From: Croceicoccus ponticola | Lineage (GTDB): Bacteria > Pseudomonadota > Alphaproteobacteria > Sphingomonadales > Sphingomonadaceae | Reading direction: 5' to 3' | Assembly (NCBI RefSeq): GCF_004004515.1 | Contig: NZ_RXOL01000001.1 | Location: 930,001 to 994,000, forward strand | Length of the DNA stretch: 64,000 nt | Part shown: positions 57,659 through 64,000 of the stretch, in pieces | How positions within the stretch are numbered: the stretch's first letter is position 1 | Layout: every line of letters starts with the position of its first letter | Notes under the pieces: generated by a model | Database searches by the model: none | What the model saw: only the letters and a program-made list of their open reading frames with translations | Told to the model about the DNA's origin: nothing | Made by a program: the position numbers and the translations under genes

Positions 57659-59479
57659 TCAGTAGACGCGTTTTTTCGGCTGGATGTAATCGATGTCGTC
57701 GGTCAGCGTGAATTCGTGCACGGGGCGATAGTCGAGCTTGACCGCGCCGCCCTTGCCGCCCCAGCCGTCGAACCAGCTGGCGGTGTGCTTCATCCATTCG
57801 CCGTCGTTGCGATCGGGGAAATCCTCGTGCGCATGGGCGCCGCGGCTTTCCTTGCGGTTGAACGCCGAATGCATCGTGACGGTCGCCTGGCTAATCAGGT
57901 TGTCCAGTTCCAGCGTCTCGATCAGGTCGCTGTTCCAGATCAGCGAACGGTCGGACACATGCACGTCTTCCATCCGCTTGTAGGTCGCGGCCAGCTTTTC
58001 CTTGCCCTCTGCCATCAGCTCGTCGGTGCGGAACACGGCGGCATGGCCGCTCATCGTGCGCTGCATGTCGGTGCGGATTTCCGCGGTGGGCGAACCGCCC
58101 TTGGCGTTGCGGAAATGGTCGAGCCGCGACAGGGCGAAGTCCGCGCTGTCCTTGGGCAGGTTGTCGTGGGCCGTGCCCGGCTTGATCGAATCGCGCAAGT
58201 GATGGCCGGTGGCGCGGCCAAAGACGACGAGGTCGATCAACGAGTTGGAGCCAAGGCGGTTCGCGCCGTGCACCGACACGCAAGCCGCTTCGCCGACGGC
58301 ATAAAGGCCCGGGACGACCGTTTCGGGATCGCCGTCGGCGCCGATGGTCACGACCTGCCCGTGATAGTTACAGGGAATGCCGCCCATGTTGTAATGCACC
58401 GTCGGCACGACCGGCAGCGGCTGCTTCGTCAGGTCGACTCCTGCAAAGATCTTGCCGCTTTCGGTGATGCCCGGAAGCCGTTCGGCCAGCACCTTGGGAT
58501 CGATGTGGTTGAGGTGGAGGAAAATGTGATCCTTTTCCCCGCCCACGCCACGGCCTTCGCGGATTTCCAGCGCCATCGAACGCGACACGACGTCGCGGCT
58601 GGCCAGATCCTTGGCCGACGGAGCGTAACGCTCCATGAAGCGTTCGCCTTCGGAGTTGGTGAGGTAGCCGCCCTCGCCGCGCGCGCCCTCTGTGATGAGC
58701 ACGCCCGCGCCGTAAATGCCGGTCGGGTGGAACTGCACGAATTCCATGTCCTGCAAAGGCAGCCCCGCGCGCAGGACCATGCCGCCGCCGTCGCCGGTGC
58801 AGGTGTGGGCCGACGTCGCAGTGTAATAGCAGCGGCCGTAACCGCCGGTTGCCAGCACCACCGAATGGGCGCGGAAACGATGGATCGAACCGTCGTCCAT
58901 GCAGATGGCGATAACGCCCTTGCACTCGCCGTTCACCATGATCAGATCGATGGCGAAATATTCGATGTAGAAGTCGGCGTCGTACTTCAGCGACTGCTGA
59001 TACAGCGCGTGCAGCATGGCGTGGCCGGTACGGTCGGCCGCGGCGCAGGTGCGCTGCACCGGCGGGCCTTCGCCCATGTTCTGCATGTGGCCGCCGAACG
59101 GGCGCTGATAGATCGTGCCTTCGGGGTTGCGCGAAAACGGCACGCCCGCATGCTCCAGCTCGATCACCGCCTGCGGCGCTTCGCGGACCATGTATTCGAT
59201 CGCGTCCTGATCGCCCAGCCAGTCAGACCCCTTGACGGTGTCGTACATGTGCCACGTCCAGTGATCGGGCGAATTGTTGCCCAGCGATGCCGCAATGCCG
59301 CCCTGCGCCGCGACGGTATGCGAACGCGTCGGGAAAACCTTTGTGATGCAAGCCGTCTTCAGGCCCGCTTCGGCGCTGCCCATCGTGGCGCGCAGGCCCG
59401 AACCGCCCGCGCCCACCACCACGGTGTCGTATGTGTGGTCGATGATCTTGTAGGCAGGCTGAGTGCTCTGTTCGGCCAT
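57659..59479 (-). CDS. sdhA: Succinate dehydrogenase flavoprotein subunit
   Basis: Oxidises succinate to fumarate in complex II. 606 residues from ATG at 59479. Features: FAD fold [15 protein letters not shown], the FAD-linking histidine in [20 protein letters not shown], the catalytic region [11 protein letters not shown] and R in [10 protein letters not shown]. It follows sdhD by 1 bp on the same strand. The iron-sulfur subunit gene sdhB, usually next, is absent here. Confidence 0.97.
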   Translation of the reverse strand: MAEQSTQPAYKIIDHTYDTVVVGAGGSGLRATMGSAEAGLKTACITKVFPTRSHTVAAQGGIAASLGNNSPDHWTWHMYDTVKGSDWLGDQDAIEYMVREAPQAVIELEHAGVPFSRNPEGTIYQRPFGGHMQNMGEGPPVQRTCAAADRTGHAMLHALYQQSLKYDADFYIEYFAIDLIMVNGECKGVIAICMDDGSIHRFRAHSVVLATGGYGRCYYTATSAHTCTGDGGGMVLRAGLPLQDMEFVQFHPTGIYGAGVLITEGARGEGGYLTNSEGERFMERYAPSAKDLASRDVVSRSMALEIREGRGVGGEKDHIFLHLNHIDPKVLAERLPGITESGKIFAGVDLTKQPLPVVPTVHYNMGGIPCNYHGQVVTIGADGDPETVVPGLYAVGEAACVSVHGANRLGSNSLIDLVVFGRATGHHLRDSIKPGTAHDNLPKDSADFALSRLDHFRNAKGGSPTAEIRTDMQRTMSGHAAVFRTDELMAEGKEKLAATYKRMEDVHVSDRSLIWNSDLIETLELDNLISQATVTMHSAFNRKESRGAHAHEDFPDRNDGEWMKHTASWFDGWGGKGGAVKLDYRPVHEFTLTDDIDYIQPKKRVY

Positions 59480-59480
59480 G

Positions 59481-59858
59481 TCAGGCTCCAAGCGCGATGC
59501 GAATGACGGAAACGACGCCGAACACGGCGGCGGCGAAGAAGACGAGGTTCAGCAGCACGATCGCGGCAAAGCGGTTCGCGCCGTGGACGTAATCCTCGAT
59601 CATGACCTGCATGCCCAATCGCGCGTGCCAGAACGTCGACACGATCAGCAGCACCATCGCGGTGGCGGCGAACGGCGATGCCAGCCAGCCGTGGACCGTG
59701 GTGAACGAATAGTTCGGCAGCATGGCCAGGCCGAACACGAACCACAGGACCAGCACGAGATTGCCGATCGCGGTAAAACGCTGGATCAGCCAGTGATGCG
59801 CACCTTCGTGCGCGGAGCCAAGTCCGCGGACGCGGCCGATGCGAGTTCCGTTACCCAT
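59481..59858 (-). CDS. sdhD: Succinate dehydrogenase membrane anchor subunit SdhD
   Basis: 125 residues with three membrane helices. [20 protein letters not shown] contributes to the quinone site, and [16 protein letters not shown] holds the haem b ligand histidine and the conserved DYVH. Between sdhC (11-bp gap) and sdhA. Confidence 0.93.
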   Translation of the reverse strand: MGNGTRIGRVRGLGSAHEGAHHWLIQRFTAIGNLVLVLWFVFGLAMLPNYSFTTVHGWLASPFAATAMVLLIVSTFWHARLGMQVMIEDYVHGANRFAAIVLLNLVFFAAAVFGVVSVIRIALGA

Positions 59859-59869
59859 CGTCTATCCCC

Positions 59870-60271
59870 TCAGACCAGCAGGATCACGGCCCAGAAGGCC
59901 GCCGTCAGTGCGATGCCGGAAAGCATCGTGATCACCGACCATGAATTGTTGCGATCGACCTCGAACCCGGCGCCGGTGTCCAGCACGAGATGGCGCAGGC
60001 CACTGGCGAGGTGATTGAAGAAGCACCACGAAATGCCGACCAGCACGACCATGCCATACCAGCTGCCGGCGTGCTCCGCGAATGCGTCGTAGCTGTCCGC
60101 CCCGCCCGCGACCGCGCCGATGAACCACAAAAGGACCAGAAGGCCCGCCACCGCGAGACCGTTGCCCGATATGCGGTGGAGGATGGAGACGGTCATCGCC
60201 GGGCTCCATTTCCAGATCGAGAGATGCGGAGAAAGTGGCCTGTTGTTCGCCTGCGTCCGATTGTCCGCCAT
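59870..60271 (-). CDS. sdhC: Succinate dehydrogenase cytochrome b556 subunit SdhC
   Basis: 133 residues from ATG at 60271 (60280 also possible). RPLSPHLSIWKWSPAMTVSILHRISGN is the classic N-terminal signature (quinone-binding S and R), followed by three membrane helices; HLASGLRHLVLD includes the haem ligand histidine. First gene of sdhCDA. It is divergent from the beta-lactamase gene with a 200-bp gap. Confidence 0.94.
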   Translation of the reverse strand: MADNRTQANNRPLSPHLSIWKWSPAMTVSILHRISGNGLAVAGLLVLLWFIGAVAGGADSYDAFAEHAGSWYGMVVLVGISWCFFNHLASGLRHLVLDTGAGFEVDRNNSWSVITMLSGIALTAAFWAVILLV

Positions 60272-60471
60272 GTCGTGCATGTCCCCGTTGTCCAGCCTTG
60301 CGACGGCGCGTGGCGTCTTGCCCTGCGTCGGCACGTGTTGCGGGCGCGAATGGCAGGAGGCGGCGCGCGAGGCAAGAGGGGATTTGTAGCCTTTGTGTCA
60401 GGCGCGTGCCATTTCACGACCCGTCGCAGGCCACCTTGCCCCGCCCGGATTGGCGGCGTAATCGCGGTGCG

Positions 60472-61452
60472 ATGACGCAATCCCCCAAAAGCCCGACGCC
60501 CCGGCGCACCCTGACCCGCACGACTTTCGCACGAACTGTATGTGCCCCGATATTGGCGTCGGGCGCGCTGATCATGCTTGCCGCATGTGTCCAGACAGGG
60601 GGTGCGGACGCCGTCGGTGGCGAACAGGACGTGGTTCCGGCGCTCGCTCCGGCTGCTGCCTATGCGGACGAGTGTGCCGACTGGGACGTATGGGACAAGC
60701 CCGGCCCGCCCTTTCGCGTTTTCGGCAACACACATTACGTCGGCACCTGCGGCATTTCGGCGGTGCTGGTCACGGGCGACAAGGGGCATGTCCTGATCGA
60801 TACCGGGACCGAGGCGGGCGCAGACGCCGTTCTGGCCAATGTCGATCGGCTGGGCTTTGCGCCCGGCGACATCCGCATCCTGTTGATCAGCCACGAACAT
60901 CACGACCATGTCGGCGGCGCGGCCCAGGTGGCCGAGCGGACGCGGGCGCGCGTGATGGCAGGGGAAGTCGCAGCCAAGGTGCTCACTTCGGGAAATGTCG
61001 GCCCCGACGATCCGCATTATGGCATCCACCCCGACATGACCCCGGTCGCAGCGATCGAGACGATTGCGGTGGATCAGCCCGTCACGCTGGGTAATCTCGC
61101 GCTGCGCATGGTGCCGACGCCGGGCCACACGAACGGCGCGGTCAGCTGGCAATGGCGTTCGTGCGAGGGCACCGCTTGCCGGACGATCGTCTATGCCGAC
61201 AGCCTTACGCCGGTCAGCCGCGACGATTACCGCTTTTCCGATCATCCCGACTACGTCGCCGCGTTCCGGCAGAGTATCGCCGCCGTTGCCGCGCTCGACT
61301 GCCACATCCTGCTCACCCCGCACCCCAGCGCCAGCGCCATGCGCGAAAGGATCGTCGGAGGCTCGCTCGCCCGTCCCGGTTCGTGCAGGGCCTATGCGGA
61401 GCAAGCGACGATCGCGCTCGATTCGCGTTTGGCGAAGGAGGCCGCGCAATGA
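60472..61452 (+). CDS. Subclass B3 metallo-beta-lactamase, predicted lipoprotein
   Basis: 326 residues. The signal region has a lipobox LAAC at 37-39+1 (Cys about 39), so the mature enzyme is probably membrane-anchored. B3 features: DECADWDVWDKPGPPF N-terminus, GNTHYVGTCGISAVLV, the zinc motif HEHHDH (141-146), the histidine in PTPGHTNGA (about 219) and in LLTPHPS (about 284). These match the B3 pattern (H116, H118, D120, H121, H196, H263). It should hydrolyse beta-lactams, carbapenems possibly included. The stop overlaps the prmA start (ATGA). Related enzymes are known as intrinsic in Erythrobacter relatives. Confidence 0.88.
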   Translation: MTQSPKSPTPRRTLTRTTFARTVCAPILASGALIMLAACVQTGGADAVGGEQDVVPALAPAAAYADECADWDVWDKPGPPFRVFGNTHYVGTCGISAVLVTGDKGHVLIDTGTEAGADAVLANVDRLGFAPGDIRILLISHEHHDHVGGAAQVAERTRARVMAGEVAAKVLTSGNVGPDDPHYGIHPDMTPVAAIETIAVDQPVTLGNLALRMVPTPGHTNGAVSWQWRSCEGTACRTIVYADSLTPVSRDDYRFSDHPDYVAAFRQSIAAVAALDCHILLTPHPSASAMRERIVGGSLARPGSCRAYAEQATIALDSRLAKEAAQ

Positions 61453-62354
61453 GCTGGAAAATCGTCGCCCAAGGGTCAAAGAATCTGGTCCAGTCCGCTC
61501 TCGTCGCGCACGAAGACGCGTTGGACTGGGATTACGATATCGTCCTTACCGGCAGCGAAATTGCCGAGGACCGGCCCGACGACTGGGTGCTCGAAGCCTA
61601 TTACCCGCGCCGCCCGACAAAGGCGGACCGGGCCGCGCTGGCCGCGTTGTTCGCCGGTTCGGTCCCCGAGTTGAAGGCCGAAAAGCTGCCCGAAGTCGAC
61701 TGGGTCACGCTGTCGCAGGAAAACGTGAAGCCAATCCGCGCCGGGCGTTTCCATGTCCACACGCCCGATTATCCGGCGGTCGACGAGGTGGGCGTGAAAG
61801 ATTTCGTCATTCCGGCAAGTCAGGCGTTCGGCACCGGCCAGCATGAAACGACAGCCGGCTGCCTTGCCATGTTGACCCAGATGAAGGCGGCGGGCGTCGC
61901 GGTGCGCAATTATGCCGACATCGGCACCGGCACCGGCTTGCTGGCGTTCGGCGCGCGCGACTTGTGGCCCCGCGCCCATGGATTGGCGAGCGACATCGAC
62001 GCGGTCTGCGTTTCGGTGGTGGAGGAAAACGCAGCGGCTAACCGCGTGCCGCTGGGCGGCGGGCCGGGCGAATTGCTGATGACCGTGGCGGCGGGGACGG
62101 ACAATCCTCTGATCGCGGCGCGCGCGCCCTATGATCTTTTGATTGCCAACATTCTTGCCGGACCGCTCGTCGAACTTGCGCCCGATTTCGCGCGGGCGGT
62201 GATGCCGGGCGGGCATCTCGTGTTGGCGGGCCTGTTGACGACACAGGAAGAGGCCGTGCGCCGCGCGCATTTCCGCGCCGGTTTCCGCCTCGCCCGGCGG
62301 ATGACCAACGGCGACTGGTCGATCCTGTGGCTGCGGCGGCGCAACGCCCGGTGA
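61449..62354 (+). CDS. prmA: Ribosomal protein L11 methyltransferase PrmA
   Basis: 301 residues from ATG at 61449. PrmA signatures: AFGTGQHETTAGCL, the SAM motif YADIGTGTGLLAFGA, and DLLIANILAGPLVELAPDF. The open frame upstream to 61152 belongs to another frame of the beta-lactamase gene. Coupled on both sides, its stop overlaps the next GTG. Confidence 0.95.
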   Translation: MSWKIVAQGSKNLVQSALVAHEDALDWDYDIVLTGSEIAEDRPDDWVLEAYYPRRPTKADRAALAALFAGSVPELKAEKLPEVDWVTLSQENVKPIRAGRFHVHTPDYPAVDEVGVKDFVIPASQAFGTGQHETTAGCLAMLTQMKAAGVAVRNYADIGTGTGLLAFGARDLWPRAHGLASDIDAVCVSVVEENAAANRVPLGGGPGELLMTVAAGTDNPLIAARAPYDLLIANILAGPLVELAPDFARAVMPGGHLVLAGLLTTQEEAVRRAHFRAGFRLARRMTNGDWSILWLRRRNAR

Positions 62355-63091
62355 TTGCGCGCCGGGCCATCGCGTCGCGCCCGGTCAAGCTGTTGCGCGC
62401 CGTGTTTGGCTGGCTGGCGCTGATCGTCGGGCTGTACTTCCTTGCCGGATGGGTCGGATCGTCGATCCCGGCCAACCGCGAGTTTACGGAAAGCGCCGAC
62501 GGCGTCGAAATCATCGTCGGCACCAACGGCGTCCACACCACGATCGCAATGCCGCTGCGAAATGCGGACATGGACTGGACCCGCATATTCCCGCCGTCCG
62601 ACACTGCGAACCCTTGGCGGAACTATACCCATGTCGCCATCGGCTGGGGCGAACGCGCGGTTTTCCTGAATACGCCGACTTGGGGCGATCTTTCGCCGCT
62701 GACGGTGTTGCGCGTGGTGAGCATGGGCGGCGATGCGCTCTATCACGTCGAACACTGGGTCCGCCCCGCGCCATCGCCCGATTTTCGCACCATCCGCATC
62801 AGCCGCGCGCAATATCGCAAGCTGGTCCGCGCGCTGCTGCGCGATTTGCCGGAACGGACGCCGACCCGCGCCGTCTATCCCGGCTACACCGATCAGGATG
62901 TGTTCTATGACGCGCGCGGCACTTATACGACGTACAAGACCTGCAACGAATGGACGGGACAAACGCTGCGCATGGCGGGGATCAGGACCGGCGCATGGAC
63001 GCCCTTTGCGGGCAGTGTCATGAAATGGGTGCCCCCATTCGACCCGGCCTATGTGCCCGATGGCGCGCCCGATCGCGTTCCGGGAAAATAA
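62351..63091 (+). CDS. DUF2459/TIGR02117-type membrane-anchored protein
   Basis: 246 residues from a GTG at 62351 that overlaps the prmA stop (GTGA). One N-terminal membrane helix (about 15-35), then an exported-looking domain with EIIVGTNGVHTTIAMP, YTHVAIGWGERAVFLNTP and YKTCNEWTGQTLRMAGI, which mark the DUF2459 family. The Cys, His and Asn/Glu residues hint at a papain-like (NlpC/P60-like) fold. Function unknown. It ends an operon of the beta-lactamase and prmA. Confidence 0.82.
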   Translation: MIARRAIASRPVKLLRAVFGWLALIVGLYFLAGWVGSSIPANREFTESADGVEIIVGTNGVHTTIAMPLRNADMDWTRIFPPSDTANPWRNYTHVAIGWGERAVFLNTPTWGDLSPLTVLRVVSMGGDALYHVEHWVRPAPSPDFRTIRISRAQYRKLVRALLRDLPERTPTRAVYPGYTDQDVFYDARGTYTTYKTCNEWTGQTLRMAGIRTGAWTPFAGSVMKWVPPFDPAYVPDGAPDRVPGK

Positions 63092-63139
63092 GGTATTGGT
63101 TCAACACGCGTTCACTCCGGCGGGCGCAATTGACCTTTC

Positions 63140-63517
63140 ATGCGAAAGATCATCCTCCCGCTCGCCCTTCTCGCCGTCTGCACCCCTGCCATGGCGCAGG
63201 GGCCCCAACGCGAGGACCGGCGTGACGCTTCCGCCGAATATGCAAACCGGGAACGGTGCATCCTGCCGCAGGCCATCGCGCCCAGCTTCAACAACAATGC
63301 CGCATCGATGGAACAGATGCGCATCGCGGCGGTAACAGTGCGTCGGGCCTCCAATCGTCATGGCGACACGATGAGCCGCGTTTGCGGCAGCGAACACGAC
63401 CCGCGCGCGCTGGACGGCGAAATGACCATGGGCGCACCTGAGGACGTACCGCAGGACGACGAAACCGACATGGCGGACGAGCGGGAGCCACAGGACTATC
63501 GCGATTATCGCGACTGA
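63140..63517 (+). CDS. Small secreted protein with acidic tail
   Basis: 125 residues with a signal peptide ending PAMA-QG (about residue 20). The mature region contains two Cys (RCILP, RVCGS) and a central helix (MEQMRIAAVTVRRASN), then a Glu/Asp-rich tail ending in YRDYRD repeats. No family recognised. It stands alone after the DUF2459 gene with a 48-bp gap. Confidence 0.65.
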   Translation: MRKIILPLALLAVCTPAMAQGPQREDRRDASAEYANRERCILPQAIAPSFNNNAASMEQMRIAAVTVRRASNRHGDTMSRVCGSEHDPRALDGEMTMGAPEDVPQDDETDMADEREPQDYRDYRD

Positions 63518-63548
63518 TCGGGCACGCACCTGACGCGCCAGCCCGATC

Positions 63549-64000
63549 TTATAGTGCCAGGCGCACGAGGTGCTGGCGTTCGCTGAATTCGCCCACAATC
63601 TCGAACCCGTTGTCGGTAAACAGCTTGAGCGGCCCGTGATAGTTGCGCGCGGCGCTGTCGGCTTGCTTGGCCGGCTTCGCCTCCGCCCATGACAGGCCCT
63701 CGGCGCGAAAAGCCGCCAGCGCGACATCGAGCAGCGCGCGCGCAACCCCCTTCCCCCGCGCGGCCGGCGCGACGAGAAAGCAGGTTATCATGCCCACCGC
63801 ATCGCCCGCCTCTCCCGGCATGTCCGCGTCGCGAAACGCACAATAGCTGTCCTTGCGCCCGGCATTGAGCCAGCCGACCGTGCTGCCATCGCTTATCGCC
63901 AGCCAGCCACGCATCGTGCCATCCGCGATTAGCCCGCACGATACAGCGCGGTTGCGCGTGGCGGGTTCCTGATCCCATTCGCCCTCGCTGTCGTCGAAAT
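63549..64000 (-). CDS. GNAT-family acetyltransferase, N-terminus cut by window edge
   Basis: The frame is open to base 64000, so the start lies outside. The visible 150 residues include a beta strand before MRGWLAISD and the acetyl-CoA motif ITCFLVAPAARGKGVARALL (V-x-P-x-x-R-G-x-G), then GFEIVGEF. Substrate unknown. The ATG at 63914 would split the domain and is not the start. Confidence 0.85.
   Translation of the reverse strand, partial: FDDSEGEWDQEPATRNRAVSCGLIADGTMRGWLAISDGSTVGWLNAGRKDSYCAFRDADMPGEAGDAVGMITCFLVAPAARGKGVARALLDVALAAFRAEGLSWAEAKPAKQADSAARNYHGPLKLFTDNGFEIVGEFSERQHLVRLAL

Noticed and set aside
60272-60471. BlaI-type operator before the metallo-beta-lactamase gene
   Set aside because: No TACAnnTGTA-like palindrome was found there, so control by the nearby BlaI is not supported.

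Overview
The window is high-GC, almost fully coding DNA of an alphaproteobacterium, most likely a sphingomonad of the Erythrobacteraceae type. Support: C4-pathway 5-aminolevulinate synthase, the carboxyspermidine route to spermidine, an Fe-S type PurF with propeptide, an alphaproteobacterial sdhCDA order, a chromosomal subclass B3 metallo-beta-lactamase of the kind known from Erythrobacter relatives, many GTG/TTG starts and frequent 4-bp start/stop overlaps. I see no rRNA, tRNA, CRISPR, IS element, prophage or integrase. It reads as core chromosome with small accessory patches.

Layout. 1-7 kb: dprA (cut by the window edge) and plsY, divergent murI, hemA, an LRR gene with an uncertain start, and a nitronate monooxygenase gene flanked by two paralogous CPBP membrane proteases. 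7-13 kb: a spermidine block (ornithine decarboxylase, an orphan XRE-like regulator, carboxynorspermidine decarboxylase, a Cys-rich lipoprotein, carboxynorspermidine synthase); the decarboxylase has a leader with a terminator-like hairpin and the regulator has a cluster of TGCAAC sites in front of it. 13-18 kb: MAPEG protein, then an overlapping ilvD-nnrD-rlmD unit. 18-25 kb: DUF3806 protein, an OmpA-like protein with a strong terminator, a lower-GC methyltransferase that looks acquired, N-formylglutamate amidohydrolase/ispE, ETF-ubiquinone oxidoreductase. 24.5-35.5 kb: degenerate UDG-like protein, lytic transglycosylase, moaB, radical SAM protein, dnaE, lolD/lolC. 35.8-46 kb: purF plus an SDR, PilZ protein, cfa and photolyase, PAP2 phosphatase, korA/korB. 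46-53 kb: rppH, then a minus-strand run of a TPR protein, rsmB-like methylase, guaB, M28 peptidase and 3-hydroxybutyrate dehydrogenase, followed by a divergent zinc metallopeptidase.

53-61 kb is a stress/beta-lactam themed block: blaI and a BlaR1-like M56 protease overlap and precede creD, with two BlaI-type operator palindromes 21 bp apart in front of blaI. The sdhCDA genes lie next, without sdhB, and a predicted lipid-anchored B3 metallo-beta-lactamase is divergent from sdhC, coupled to prmA and a DUF2459 protein. The window ends with a small secreted protein and a GNAT acetyltransferase cut by the edge.

The best candidates for new biology are the control of the spermidine block (leader hairpin plus orphan regulator with its palindromic sites) and the blaI-blaR1-creD unit, whose protease lacks the penicillin-binding sensor domain. 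All names are from reading the translated sequence; no database search was run.
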